A stretch of 64,000 bases of DNA from Bacillota bacterium (GTDB taxonomy: Bacteria; Bacillota; Bacilli; Bacillales_A; Planococcaceae): NCBI GenBank assembly GCA_023405135.1, contig JAEXYZ010000031.1:5154-69153 (forward strand), read 5' to 3'. The number at the start of each line of letters is the position of its first letter. Positions within the stretch are counted from its first letter, which is position 1. Shown here piece after piece: positions 1 to 9,573 of the stretch. The notes beneath the pieces are model-generated. The model had not been told where the DNA came from and did not search any database. It saw only the letters and a program-made list of their open reading frames with translations. The translations under genes were made by a program, and so were the position numbers.

Positions 1-2
1 TA

Positions 3-323
3 TATGAGGTAATGGACAGACTTGGTGCAATACTTGAAAAAGGCATTTTAGAAGCTGCTGAGAAACATGGTGTTACGATTACAGTTAACCGTTTAAAAGG
101 TGCATTAACAGTTTACTTTACAGATGAAAAAGTTGAAAACTATGAGCAAGCAGAAAAGTCAGATGGTGAAATGTTTGGTCGCTTCTTTAAATTAATGCTT
201 GAAAAAGGAGTAAACTTAGCTCCTTCTAAATACGAAGCTTGGTTCTTAACAACTGAACATAAAGAAGAAGATATTATCGAAACAATCGCAGCTGTTGATT
301 ATGCGTTTTCAAAACTTAATTAA
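3..323 (+). CDS. hemL: Glutamate-1-semialdehyde 2,1-aminomutase, C-terminal part (cut by window edge)
   Basis: The open frame enters from the left edge and ends at TAA 321-323, so only about the last 106 residues of a protein of roughly 430 are visible. The segment GVNLAPSKYEAWFLTT and the closing DIIETI..VDYAF helix are typical of the small C-terminal domain of this PLP enzyme, which makes 5-aminolevulinate for tetrapyrrole synthesis in the cytosol. The lysine that binds PLP lies outside the window. Bacillus has two paralogues, HemL and GsaB; the following ygaE and ygaD homologues match the gsaB position in B. subtilis, so this may be that paralogue. Confidence 0.88.
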   Translation, partial: YEVMDRLGAILEKGILEAAEKHGVTITVNRLKGALTVYFTDEKVENYEQAEKSDGEMFGRFFKLMLEKGVNLAPSKYEAWFLTTEHKEEDIIETIAAVDYAFSKLN

Positions 324-421
324 AGTAACTCCCTTCCACTATCGTGTAGAGCTAATTTAAAGTGAAAATGCATATTTAAATTTTCATACAATTTAAACTT
401 ATCCCTTTATAGAGAATTCGG

Positions 422-450
422 TTGACCACGGTGAAAAAATTAGGTAAAGT
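422..450 (+). promoter_or_regulatory. Candidate sigma-A promoter
   Basis: TTGACC at 422-427 and TAAAGT at 445-450 are separated by exactly 17 bases, a good sigma-A arrangement. It lies about 50 bases before the membrane protein gene that starts near 499. Confidence 0.5.
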
Positions 451-498
451 AATGTGATTTCTAATTACTAGATTGTGAAAGAGAGGGCGTATTTTTAT

Positions 499-1587
499 AT
501 GCAATTAGGTGCCCGTGTTTTAAAAACAGGAGTCGCTATTATCTTTGCACTTTTTCTTGCAGAATTACTAAACTTACCTTCACCTGTTTTCGCTGGTATT
601 GCGGCCATTTTTGCAATACAGCCATCCATTTACCGTTCATATTTATCAATTATAGAACAAATACAAGGGAACTTTATTGGTGCAACAGTTGCAGTTTTAT
701 TTGGTTTAATATTTGGACATCATATTGTCGCTATTGGGATAGCAGCGATTATTGTGATTGGACTCATGAGAAAATTCAAATTAGATAGCTCCATGTCACT
801 TGCACTCGTTACAGTAGTTGCCATCATGATATTTGAAGGAGACGATTTTTTACAGTTTGGTTTTATTCGATTCATTACAGTGATGGTTGGAGTATTTGCA
901 GCATTTATAGTGAATTTAGTGTTCCTTCCGCCGCGCTATGAAATTAAATTGTTCACGATGATTGATTCGTTGCAGGATGATATTATACGTTGGACACGAT
1001 TAGCAGCAAGGCAAGCATCAGAGCATACATCAACGAAGGCAGCATTAAATAAATTTGAGTCGCGCCTGTCTGAAGTTGAAAATATGTATGATTTTTATAA
1101 GGAAGAACGCCATTATTTAAAAAGCAAACGTTTTATACAGGCTCGTAAACTAGTTATTTACCGCCAAATGATTACTACTAGTAAGAAAAGTTTAGAGCTA
1201 TTACATCGTTTGCATAAGCACGAAAATGAAATCGCAAATTTACCTAATCAGTTTCGTATTATGCTTCAGGAACGGTTAGATTTCCTTCTAACATTCCATG
1301 AGCAATTGTTATTAAAATTTACAGGTAAATTACGACCTGAGCATTCTAAATGGGTAAATGAAGCAGAGAATAAATATGCCGGTGTAATGGAGCAGTTAAT
1401 TCAACAAATTGCCTATGAACAAAATCGAGAAGCTGATGAGGAATTTTCAAGTTATCACTTGTTCTATATTTTCTCTAGACTTTTAGATTACGAAGAAAAT
1501 TTGGAGCATTTGGACACATTAATTGTTTCTTATCGTAGTTATCATAGTAACGAGAAAAATACGGATTTAGAAGAGAGCTTTTATTAA
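499..1587 (+). CDS. ygaE: Aromatic acid exporter (ArAE/FUSC-like) family membrane protein
   Basis: The protein has about 362 residues. The first 150 residues hold five to six hydrophobic helices with a G-rich segment, and the remaining 200 are soluble, charged and predicted helical. This is the layout of the short DUF939/ArAE_1 group of putative aromatic-acid or small-molecule exporters. I prefer ATG 499 to an in-frame GTG at 475 because AAAGAGAGGG lies 11 bases ahead and the family usually begins close to the LGARxLKTG motif. It lies after hemL and opposite the ABC genes, matching ygaE of B. subtilis. The transported substrate is unknown. Confidence 0.72.
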   Translation: MQLGARVLKTGVAIIFALFLAELLNLPSPVFAGIAAIFAIQPSIYRSYLSIIEQIQGNFIGATVAVLFGLIFGHHIVAIGIAAIIVIGLMRKFKLDSSMSLALVTVVAIMIFEGDDFLQFGFIRFITVMVGVFAAFIVNLVFLPPRYEIKLFTMIDSLQDDIIRWTRLAARQASEHTSTKAALNKFESRLSEVENMYDFYKEERHYLKSKRFIQARKLVIYRQMITTSKKSLELLHRLHKHENEIANLPNQFRIMLQERLDFLLTFHEQLLLKFTGKLRPEHSKWVNEAENKYAGVMEQLIQQIAYEQNREADEEFSSYHLFYIFSRLLDYEENLEHLDTLIVSYRSYHSNEKNTDLEESFY

Positions 1588-1600
1588 AGCAATCATACTA

Positions 1601-1645
1601 AAAGGTTGAGGTTTCACATTGTTTTGTGAAAATCTCAACCTTTTT
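1601..1645 (+). terminator. Rho-independent terminator
   Basis: A long stem pairs AGGTTGAGGTTTCACA with TGTGAAAATCTCAACCT and is followed by TTTTT. It lies just after the exporter-like gene. Confidence 0.85.
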
Positions 1646-1764
1646 AAATTCATCTTGTTGACATCCTTTATTGTTACTACTCCTCATGTACTTAAATTGG
1701 CATTTAATGAAAAATACCTCGAAGTCTCCTGCATAATACGGAGATTAAAAACCTTGCTTTTCTT

Positions 1765-2658
1765 TTAATTTTTCATTTTTGGATCGAGTGCATCCCGTAA
1801 GCCGTCACCCATAAGGTTAAATCCAAGCACAGTTAGCATAATAGCGACTCCTGGGAAAATCATTGTCCATGGTGCTGTCATTAAATGAACACGTGCATCA
1901 GCTAGCATTTTCCCCCACTCAGGTTGTGGTGCTTCCGCTCCTAAACCTAAAAAGCCCAATGCTGCCGCTTCAATAATCGCCGTTGCAATTGCTAGCGTTC
2001 CTTGAACAATTACTGGTGAAAATGAATTCGGTAATATATGTCTCCATAAAATACGTGAATCCTTCATCCCTATTGCTTTTGCTGAAACAATATACTCCTC
2101 TTCTTTGACACTTAACACTTTTGAGCGAATTAAGCGACCGAAGTTAGGTACATTAATGATTGCGATTGCAATTAATGCATTTTGCAAAGATGGACCTAAA
2201 ATCGATACAATTGCAATTGCTAATAAAATACTTGGAAAAGCAAGCATAATATCAAATAGTCTTGAAATAATTGTATCAATCCACCGTCCGTAATAACCTG
2301 CTATAATACCAAGAAAGCAACCAACTATTGCTGATAAAACTACAGATAAAAAACCTATCGCTAATGAAATTCGAGCACCAAAAACAATCCTTGAGAAAAT
2401 GTCCCTGCCGAAATCATCTGTTCCAAACCAAAACTCACTTGATGGTGGCGCTAGTCTTACACTAAAATCTTGATCATTTATTCCTTGTGGAGCGATTAAA
2501 GGTCCAAATATAGCTAGAAGGATGAAAAATAAAACAATTATTGTTCCAACGAGTGCTGCCTTACTTTTTTTAAAGCTTCGCCACGCCTCAGTCCATGGTC
2601 CAACTGCCTTTTCTGGTTTCACTGTCATATCAATTGATCTTGTGACTATTTCAGACAT
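1765..2658 (-). CDS. Peptide/nickel-type ABC importer, permease subunit 2 (DppC/OppC family)
   Basis: 297 residues. A cytosolic N-terminal tail leads into a first membrane helix near residue 40 (OppC_N region), followed by five more helices. The EAA coupling loop appears as SAKAIGMKDSRILWRHILPN around residues 190-210; this loop contacts the ATPases. It is the last gene of the five-gene unit and lies 14 bases after the partner permease. The start is ATG with AGGAGGGG ahead. Family membership is clear. The substrate (di- or oligopeptide, possibly other solutes) cannot be read from the sequence. Confidence 0.9.
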   Translation of the reverse strand: MSEIVTRSIDMTVKPEKAVGPWTEAWRSFKKSKAALVGTIIVLFFILLAIFGPLIAPQGINDQDFSVRLAPPSSEFWFGTDDFGRDIFSRIVFGARISLAIGFLSVVLSAIVGCFLGIIAGYYGRWIDTIISRLFDIMLAFPSILLAIAIVSILGPSLQNALIAIAIINVPNFGRLIRSKVLSVKEEEYIVSAKAIGMKDSRILWRHILPNSFSPVIVQGTLAIATAIIEAAALGFLGLGAEAPQPEWGKMLADARVHLMTAPWTMIFPGVAIMLTVLGFNLMGDGLRDALDPKMKN

Positions 2659-2672
2659 ACCTTTTTCCCCTC

Positions 2673-3677
2673 CTAGTTATATTTAATCCTTGAATCAATT
2701 ACTGTGTATAAAATATCTACTATAAGATTTATCATGACAAACATAAATGCAACGATTAATATTCCTGATTGAATAACTGTATAATCTCGATATCCAATTG
2801 CTTCATAAATGTAACGTCCAATACCAGGCCAACTGAAAATTGTCTCGGTTAAAATGGCTCCTCCCAGCAGTAAACCAGTTTGTAGACCAATTACAGTTAA
2901 AATAGGAATTAACGCATTTTTTAAAGCGTGTTTATAAACTACTTTTACCATTTTTTGACCTTTAGCTCGCGCTGTACGAATATAATCCGAACGCATAACT
3001 TCTAGCATGGAAGACCTTGTCATCCGCGCTATAATCGCCATTGGTATTGTAGCAAGAGCAATTCCAGGTAATATTAAATGTTTAACTACCGTTAAAAATT
3101 GGTCATACCTACCTTGAAGCAATGTATCAATTAAATAAAAATGGGTTATTGCTTGAATAGGATCTCTCACTTCTTCACGTCCGGAAGTCGGAAGCCATCC
3201 TAAATTAATGCTAAAAGTCCATTGTTCCATTAAACCAAGCCAAAAGATTGGCATTGATACACCGATTAAAGCAATAACCATTGCAATATAATCAAACCAA
3301 GAATTTTGGAACCAAGCTGAAATGATGCCAGCGTTCATACCAATTACGACAGCAAGTATCATCGCAAAGAATGCTAATTCAATTGTTGCAGCTAAATATG
3401 GCCAAACTTCAGCAGTAATAGGTTGTCTCGTTCGAAGTGACTCTCCTAAATCACCTGTTAATAAACCTTTTAAGTAATCAAAATATTGGATATACCAAGC
3501 TTGATCGAGTCCTAATTTCTGACGTAAAGCTGCAATCGATTCTGCTGATGCTTGTTGCCCTAAAATAACTTGTGCAGGATCACCCGGTATCGCCCGAATG
3601 ATTAAAAAAACGATAAATGTCATTCCTAATAACACAGGTATCAAATGAAGAATCCTTTTCCCTATGTAGTGAAGCAT
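2673..3677 (-). CDS. Peptide/nickel-type ABC importer, permease subunit 1 (DppB/OppB family)
   Basis: 334 residues with six predicted membrane helices. The first helix begins at residue 7 with a family-typical IGKRILHLIPVLLGMTFIVF start, and the EAA loop DYIRTARAKGQKMVKVVYKH is near residue 230. It pairs with the downstream permease to form the membrane channel. ATG 3677 is preceded by AAAGAGGTGAC. The 85-base gap to the binding-protein gene is filled by a palindromic repeat (3701-3756), so expression of the two permeases may differ from that of the genes upstream. Confidence 0.9.
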   Translation of the reverse strand: MLHYIGKRILHLIPVLLGMTFIVFLIIRAIPGDPAQVILGQQASAESIAALRQKLGLDQAWYIQYFDYLKGLLTGDLGESLRTRQPITAEVWPYLAATIELAFFAMILAVVIGMNAGIISAWFQNSWFDYIAMVIALIGVSMPIFWLGLMEQWTFSINLGWLPTSGREEVRDPIQAITHFYLIDTLLQGRYDQFLTVVKHLILPGIALATIPMAIIARMTRSSMLEVMRSDYIRTARAKGQKMVKVVYKHALKNALIPILTVIGLQTGLLLGGAILTETIFSWPGIGRYIYEAIGYRDYTVIQSGILIVAFMFVMINLIVDILYTVIDSRIKYN

Positions 3678-3700
3678 ACCGTCACCTCTTTCAAATAGAA

Positions 3701-3756
3701 TGTACCAGGTACATAAACTATTCTAAATATTCAGAATTGTATGTGTACCTGGTACA
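3701..3756. repeat. Paired TGTACC palindrome element
   Basis: TGTACCAGGTACA at 3701-3713 and TGTACCTGGTACA at 3744-3756 are near-perfect palindromes that are inverted copies of each other, 30 bases apart. On the minus strand the 27 bases from the first palindrome match the single copy at 25781 at most positions, including an internal TTCTGAA. The element fills the gap between the binding-protein stop and the permease ribosome site. It resembles REP-type units, but no mobilising enzyme is seen nearby. Confidence 0.7.
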
Positions 3757-3762
3757 TAAAAA

Positions 3763-5385
3763 TTATTGCATGTATACGTTGTGTAGGCTTTCAGATCCTG
3801 TTGGATGTGGTTTGTAATCTGTTACGCCTTTTTTCGCTGCAAGTAATGGTGTTGAATGGGCTAATGGTACCCAAGGCGCATCTTCATGGATAATTTCTTG
3901 AGCTTGTTTGTATAATGCAATACGTTTTTCTTCATCAACTTCAGATTGAGCCGCGACTAATAATTCATGAGCTTCATCGCTTGAATAATATGCGTAGTTG
4001 TTACTGCCGATATTGTCTTTATCAAGTAATGTATAGATAAAGTTGTCTGCATCACCGTTATCGCCTGTCCAACCTAATAAGAATGCATCCGCCTCACCGT
4101 TGTTTGCTTTTTCTAAATAAGTCGCCCATTCGTAGGTCACGATTTTCGAAGGTATACCAACATCAGCTAAATTCTTTTGAATTGCTTCAGCAACTTTTTG
4201 TCCATCTGGCATATATGGACGTGGAACTGGCATTGCCCATAGTTCAATTTCTGATCCATCATAGCCAGCCTCAGCTAATAATTGTTTTGCTTTTTCTGGA
4301 TCATATGGATAGCCTTCAATTTCTTCATTGTATCCACTGATTGATGATGGCATTGGGTTAACCGCTACTTCTGCACGCCCTTCAAAAAATGCATCTACAA
4401 TTGTTTGTTTATCGATTGCATAGTTCACTGCCTGACGAACTAACTTATTATCAAAAGGTGGACGAGTATTTGTTAATCCAAGATACCCAATATTCATTGA
4501 TGGACGTTCGATTAGTTGTAAGTCTGCATTGGATTCAATCGATGCCGCATCTGAAGGATTAATACCATCCGCTAAATCGATTTCTCCAGTCGTTAATGCA
4601 TTTAAACGAGCTGAGTTATCAGGTATTGCTCGGAATATAATCTTGTCTAATTTCGGTAAACCTTCTTGCCAATAATCTGGATTTTTCTCTACAGTAATTG
4701 AATCATTGCGCTTCCATTCAACAAATTTAAATGGACCTGTACCAACTGGATTATCCCCAAATGCGTCTCCTGCACTTTCAAATGCAGTAGGTGATGCAAT
4801 TGCGAATGCACTCATTGCAATATTTTTCAAAAATGGTGCTTGTGGACGTGATAATTCAAATACAACTGTATGCTCATCAGCAGCAGTTACAGTTTTAATA
4901 ATATCTTGTCCCTCTGCTTTAAACATGGAATGGAAATAGTAAAACTCCTCTTCCGCTCCACCTTTCCATCGTTCAACGTTTTTCACAACTGCTTCAGCGT
5001 TGAAATCTGTACCATCATGAAATTTAACACCTTCCTGTAAATGGAACGTATATGTTAAACCATCTTCGCTTACTTCCCACTCTTTAGCTAACCCTGGATG
5101 AATTGTTGTATCTTGTTCCCCAAAGTTTAATAACGTTTCAAAAATATTTTCTGTTACTTTATAGGATTCACCATCTGTAACGATAGCAGGATCAAGGGAA
5201 ACTGAATCTCCACCCCGACCAAACACTAATACTTGTGGCACTTCTTCTGCTGTTTCCTCTGCTGAATCATCATTTGTTTCCGTTGGTTCTTCTGCAGTAT
5301 TTTCACCACCGCTACATGCAGCTAAAAATACTGAAAGGACAAGTAGTAAAAATAATCCCCATGTCCAAAACTTATTTTTTGTCAT
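3763..5385 (-). CDS. Peptide-type ABC importer, substrate-binding lipoprotein (SBP family 5)
   Basis: 540 residues. A lipoprotein signal peptide ends in the lipobox LAAC, with Cys24 as the lipidated residue, followed by an acidic Glu/Thr-rich linker. The mature domain has the SBP_bac_5 pattern: LDPAIVTDG near the start, LAKEWEVSEDGLTYTFHLQE, and GTGPFKFVEW. It should sit on the outer face of the membrane and deliver peptides or a similar ligand to the permeases. The gene order ATPase–ATPase–binding protein–permease–permease is that of the B. subtilis app operon, although the sequence looks closer to general dipeptide binders. Confidence 0.9.
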   Translation of the reverse strand: MTKNKFWTWGLFLLLVLSVFLAACSGGENTAEEPTETNDDSAEETAEEVPQVLVFGRGGDSVSLDPAIVTDGESYKVTENIFETLLNFGEQDTTIHPGLAKEWEVSEDGLTYTFHLQEGVKFHDGTDFNAEAVVKNVERWKGGAEEEFYYFHSMFKAEGQDIIKTVTAADEHTVVFELSRPQAPFLKNIAMSAFAIASPTAFESAGDAFGDNPVGTGPFKFVEWKRNDSITVEKNPDYWQEGLPKLDKIIFRAIPDNSARLNALTTGEIDLADGINPSDAASIESNADLQLIERPSMNIGYLGLTNTRPPFDNKLVRQAVNYAIDKQTIVDAFFEGRAEVAVNPMPSSISGYNEEIEGYPYDPEKAKQLLAEAGYDGSEIELWAMPVPRPYMPDGQKVAEAIQKNLADVGIPSKIVTYEWATYLEKANNGEADAFLLGWTGDNGDADNFIYTLLDKDNIGSNNYAYYSSDEAHELLVAAQSEVDEEKRIALYKQAQEIIHEDAPWVPLAHSTPLLAAKKGVTDYKPHPTGSESLHNVYMQ

Positions 5386-5424
5386 AAAAACCCTCCCATT
5401 TTTTTCAGACTATCTATGTCATTG

Positions 5425-6396
5425 TTACTCTTCACTGTATAAGTGGCAGGCAACAGAATGACCCTTTTTAACCTCTACTAAATTAGGAACAGTCATTTTG
5501 CAGGTAACAGTTGCATAAGGACATCTAGTATGGAAAGAACAACCTGCATCTGGAGTTGAATTTGCAATATCTCCAGTAATAATTACCTTTTCTCTTTCAT
5601 ATGTTGGATCAGGTATTGGTACAGAAGATAATAGTGCTTGTGTATATGGATGAAGTGGTTCTGCATATAATGATTCACTATCAGCCAGCTCTACTAATCT
5701 ACCTAAATACATAACACCTACTCGATCACTAATATGTCGAACTACACCTAAATCATGTGCAATAAATATATAAGTAAGCTTTAAATCCTCTTGCAGTCTT
5801 TGCATCAGATTCAACACTTGAGCCTGTATAGATACATCAAGAGCAGAAACAGGTTCATCTGCAATAATAAGCTTTGGATTTGTCATTAATGCTCGAGCAA
5901 TCCCGATTCGTTGGCGCTGTCCACCACTAAACTGATGTGGAAATCTCTTAGCGTGATACGAGCTTAAACCAACAATCTCCAAATATTCCTCCACTTTTTC
6001 TTTACGTTCCGTTGCGTTACCAATTCCATGAACAATAAGTGGTTCTTCTAAAATCTTTTTTACTGTATGTCTAGGGTTTAAGGAAGCGTATGGATCTTGG
6101 AATACCATTTGAATATCTCGTCTTGCCTTCCTCATCTCACTATTAGATAACGATGAAAGCTCTACACCACTAAAATTGATTGACCCTTCAGTCGGTTCTA
6201 AAAGGCGCATAATCATTCTTCCAGTAGTAGATTTTCCGCACCCGGATTCACCTACAATCCCTAGTGTCTCTCCCTCATTCACTTGAAAAGAAACACCGTC
6301 GACAGCTTTAACTTCCCCTATTTTTTTGCTTATTGCCCCAGAGCGTTTTGGAAAATACTTTTTTAAGTTATCGACTTTCAATAGTACGTTCGACAA
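5425..6396 (-). CDS. Peptide-type ABC importer, ATP-binding subunit (DppF/OppF family)
   Basis: About 323 residues. It has Walker A GESGCGKST near residue 50, signature FSGGQRQRIGIARAL, Walker B LIIADEPVSALD, and the C-terminal OppF extension with paired cysteines (GCSFHTRCPY). I place the start at TTG 6396 because GGAGGAG lies six bases before it; another TTG two codons upstream touches that site. The start lies inside the end of the other ATPase gene (about 29 bases of overlap), which suggests translational coupling. It energises uptake together with its partner at the inner face of the membrane. Confidence 0.9.
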   Translation of the reverse strand: MSNVLLKVDNLKKYFPKRSGAISKKIGEVKAVDGVSFQVNEGETLGIVGESGCGKSTTGRMIMRLLEPTEGSINFSGVELSSLSNSEMRKARRDIQMVFQDPYASLNPRHTVKKILEEPLIVHGIGNATERKEKVEEYLEIVGLSSYHAKRFPHQFSGGQRQRIGIARALMTNPKLIIADEPVSALDVSIQAQVLNLMQRLQEDLKLTYIFIAHDLGVVRHISDRVGVMYLGRLVELADSESLYAEPLHPYTQALLSSVPIPDPTYEREKVIITGDIANSTPDAGCSFHTRCPYATVTCKMTVPNLVEVKKGHSVACHLYSEE

Positions 6397-7387
6397 TACC
6401 AACTCCTCCTTTCTCCTCTAACAAGAAGCATCTTGCTTTATGATTTTTCGAAGATTCATATAATGTCGGATTTTCAGTTACACAACGATCCGTTGCAAAT
6501 TCACACCTTGGAGCAAAACGACACCCCTCCTGAATAGAGCCTGGTTTTGGTACATTGCCTGGAATGGAATATAAGCTTTCTTTTTTAAACCGCATATCTG
6601 GGACAGATTGAATTAACCCTTTTGTATATGGATGTTGAGGATTTTTAAATATTTCACTAACAGAAGCTTCTTCTACTATTTGCCCTGCATACATAACAAT
6701 TACTCGCTCACATGTTTCAGCAACAACTCCTAAATCATGTGTAATGAGTAATACAGCCGTTTTAAATTGTTTATTTAATTCTTTCATTAACTTTAAAATT
6801 TGAGCTTGAATTGTAACATCTAAAGCAGTAGTTGGTTCATCTGCAATTAATAATTTCGGGTTGCATAATAATGCCATTGCAATCATTACACGCTGTCTCA
6901 TCCCACCAGACAATTGATGTGGATAGTCCTTCATTATCTCTTGCGCTCTAGGCAAACCAACCAACTTCAGCATATCTATCGCTTGATTTGCCGCCTGCTT
7001 TTTTTTCATTTTTTTGTTATGGATTAAAATTGCTTCAATCAATTGATTGCCAATTGTGTATAAAGGATTTAATGATGTCATCGGTTCTTGGAAAATCATA
7101 GCCACATCTTTTCCACGAACTTTACGCATTTCTTTTTCTGATAGCAGAGTTAAATCAATTTCATCAAGTAAAATTTGACCTGATGTGATTTTTCCAGGAG
7201 GAGATGGTACTAAGCCCATAATGGATAATGAAGTTACACTTTTTCCACAACCGGATTCTCCAACAATCCCTAAAATTTCACCTTCATAAATATGAAAATC
7301 GATATGATCAACTGCAGGAACCTTTCCGTCATCTGTGAAAAAAGTTGTTTCTAAGTCACTTACTTTTAGTAGTATTTTTCGCTCCAT
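6368..7387 (-). CDS. Peptide-type ABC importer, ATP-binding subunit (DppD/OppD family)
   Basis: 339 residues from ATG 7387. Walker A GESGCGKSV is at residues 43-51, the signature is LSGGMRQRVMIAMAL, Walker B is LLIADEPTTALD, and the C-terminal oligo_HPY region carries CRFAPRCEF. The sequence could be read from a TTG at 7414, but TAAGGGGG sits directly before ATG 7387. It is the first gene of the five-gene minus-strand unit. A CodY-box-like sequence 31-45 bases upstream suggests repression by branched-chain amino acids and GTP, as for peptide permeases in Bacillus. Confidence 0.9.
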   Translation of the reverse strand: MERKILLKVSDLETTFFTDDGKVPAVDHIDFHIYEGEILGIVGESGCGKSVTSLSIMGLVPSPPGKITSGQILLDEIDLTLLSEKEMRKVRGKDVAMIFQEPMTSLNPLYTIGNQLIEAILIHNKKMKKKQAANQAIDMLKLVGLPRAQEIMKDYPHQLSGGMRQRVMIAMALLCNPKLLIADEPTTALDVTIQAQILKLMKELNKQFKTAVLLITHDLGVVAETCERVIVMYAGQIVEEASVSEIFKNPQHPYTKGLIQSVPDMRFKKESLYSIPGNVPKPGSIQEGCRFAPRCEFATDRCVTENPTLYESSKNHKARCFLLEEKGGVGIVERTIESR

Positions 7388-7417
7388 CTTATGCCCCCTT
7401 ACTAAGTCTTTCAATCG

Positions 7418-7432
7418 TAATTTCAGATAATT
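7418..7432 (-). promoter_or_regulatory. Candidate CodY box before the peptide importer operon
   Basis: The minus strand reads AATTATCTGAAATTA, which matches the 15-base CodY consensus AATTTTCWGAAAATT at 12 of 15 positions. It lies just upstream of the first ATPase start. CodY control of peptide permeases is known in Bacillus; binding here is inference. Confidence 0.45.
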
Positions 7433-7669
7433 TCTTTTTTCTACTTCAATAATTAAAATGATAGATTTGAAATCTATTAATCATATTTTTTTATGCTAAG
7501 ATACTGTAACTTATACAGCTTCATCAACATTAATTTGTCGACAGAAATTTACATCTATGATGCTTCAACGCGTTAAACTTCTAACCAACTACTATAGTAA
7601 AAACATGCAAAATTTATTGTTTATTTAAGAATTTTTAACATCATTAATAGAAAAACTTCTCAAAAATAT

Positions 7670-7711
7670 AAAATGCCTAGCAAGTCGAATACTGACTTAC
7701 TAGGCATTTTA
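7670..7711. terminator. Terminator after the ABC exporter gene
   Basis: AAAATGCCTAG.AAGTC pairs with GACTT.CTAGGCATTTT around a 7-base loop. It lies just past the stop of the minus-strand exporter and could work in either direction. Confidence 0.8.
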
Positions 7712-7724
7712 TTGTCGTTAATTT

Positions 7725-9470
7725 TTAGTCTAATTTTTGTATTTGGAATAGGTCAAAATATACTTGTTTTTTCTCCATTAATGATTCATGAGTACCTTCT
7801 TCAACTAATTTACCATGATCAATAACGAAGATTTTATCTGCATGTGTAATCGTTGATAGTCGGTGTGCAATTATAATCGTCGTTCGATCACTTGCTAATC
7901 TATCTAAGGAATCTTGAATTAGCGCTTCACTTTCTAAATCGAGTGCTGACGTCGCTTCATCCAATACTAAAATTGGTGGATTTTTCAAAAATACTCTTGC
8001 TATTGCAACACGTTGCTTTTGACCGCCAGACAACTTCACACCGCGCTCGCCAACTTTTGTATCATACCCTTGAGGCAATGTCATAATAAAGTCATGTGCA
8101 TTAGCAGCTTTTGCAGCAGCTATTACTTCTTCATCAGTAGCATCCGGTTTCCCCATTAAAATATTTTGTTTAACTGAATCACTAAATAAAATATTATCTT
8201 GCAACACTATTCCGATTTGTGAGCGTAACGAATTAATCGTCACATCTTTAATATTGATTCCATCAATTTTAACTGCTCCACTTGTAACATCATAAAATCG
8301 TGGAAGAAGACTTACAATTGTTGATTTTCCTCCGCCACTCATTCCAACAAAAGCAGCAGTTTCTCCAGGTTTAATGTCAAAATTAATTTGTTCCAATATT
8401 AAGTTTCCATCTTTTTCATATTGAAAATCAACATTTTCAAAAGTGACACGTCCTTCAACAGGTGGCAAATTTTTAGCATTTACTTTATTTTGAACGTCAT
8501 ATTCTTCATCCAGCAGTTCAAACATTCTATCCATTGATGCTATTGATTGAGTTAATGTAGTGGAAGAATTGACTAGTCTCCGTAATGGACTATATAGTCT
8601 TTCAATATAAGCATAGAACGCTGCCATTGTACCAACTGATAAATCCCCATTTATAACGCGATAGCCAGCATATCCTATCACTAGCAGTGGAGCAATATCT
8701 GTAATTGTATTTACAACCGCAAAGGATTTAGCATTCCACTTTGTATGATCAAGGGCGCGATCAAGAAATTCACCATTTTCCTTGTCAAAAATTTTTTGCT
8801 CATGTTTTTCAAGAGTGAAGCTTTTTATAATACTTATTCCGCTAACTCGTTCATGTAAATAACTTTGAACGTGTGCTAAAGCCTGTGAACGTTTTCGTGT
8901 TAAATCACGCAGTTTACCGAAAAAGTACTTCACACTAATAGCAAAAAACGGTAACGCAATAATTGATACCAACGTTAGCTTTACATCCATCACAAGCATA
9001 ATTCCGATTGCAATAAGAATTGTTGCAACATCAAGCCATAAATTCATTAAACCAATCATAATAAAGTTTTTCGTTTGTTCTACATCATTAATAACACGGG
9101 AAATAACCTCGCCTGCCCGTGTGTTTGCATAATACTTTAAACTTAGTTTTTGTAAATGACCAAATAATTCTTGCCGTATATCAAACAGCACTTTGTTCCC
9201 AACATGTTGTGCAAAATATTGACGATAATATTCAATTGGTGGACGGATTACGAAGAATAAAATTACAGTTCCACCTAACCATATTATTAGTTGTTGAATT
9301 TTTTCACTATTTGTCAAATCAGGAGCATCGATAATATGATCAATGACGATTTTTATTAAGATTGGAATAAATAATGGAATTGCAAATTTTAAAATACCAA
9401 TAAGGATGGTTAACATAATTTCCCATCTATATGGCTTCACAAATCGCATATAACGTTTTATACTACCCAA
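7725..9470 (-). CDS. ygaD: ABC exporter, fused permease and ATPase (YgaD-like)
   Basis: About 581 residues. Six membrane helices occupy residues 15-310, and the nucleotide-binding domain follows with Walker A GMSGGGKST, signature LSGGQKQR and Walker B ILVLDEATSALD, plus an IIAHRLST switch. This is the half-transporter layout of MsbA/BmrA-type exporters, which act as dimers. I choose TTG 9470 because AAAGGAAGTG precedes it and the B. subtilis homologue begins at the same GSI.RY motif; an in-frame TTG at 9506 lacks a ribosome site. Its substrate is unknown. The position matches ygaD. Confidence 0.85.
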   Translation of the reverse strand: MGSIKRYMRFVKPYRWEIMLTILIGILKFAIPLFIPILIKIVIDHIIDAPDLTNSEKIQQLIIWLGGTVILFFVIRPPIEYYRQYFAQHVGNKVLFDIRQELFGHLQKLSLKYYANTRAGEVISRVINDVEQTKNFIMIGLMNLWLDVATILIAIGIMLVMDVKLTLVSIIALPFFAISVKYFFGKLRDLTRKRSQALAHVQSYLHERVSGISIIKSFTLEKHEQKIFDKENGEFLDRALDHTKWNAKSFAVVNTITDIAPLLVIGYAGYRVINGDLSVGTMAAFYAYIERLYSPLRRLVNSSTTLTQSIASMDRMFELLDEEYDVQNKVNAKNLPPVEGRVTFENVDFQYEKDGNLILEQINFDIKPGETAAFVGMSGGGKSTIVSLLPRFYDVTSGAVKIDGINIKDVTINSLRSQIGIVLQDNILFSDSVKQNILMGKPDATDEEVIAAAKAANAHDFIMTLPQGYDTKVGERGVKLSGGQKQRVAIARVFLKNPPILVLDEATSALDLESEALIQDSLDRLASDRTTIIIAHRLSTITHADKIFVIDHGKLVEEGTHESLMEKKQVYFDLFQIQKLD

Positions 9471-9573
9471 CTTATTTATGTCACTTCCTTTAAATTTATA
9501 TCGCAAAATAATTATGTAAAATGCTTTACGAAATAGTTCTTAATATAAACAAACATCTTATCTACAATAACAT

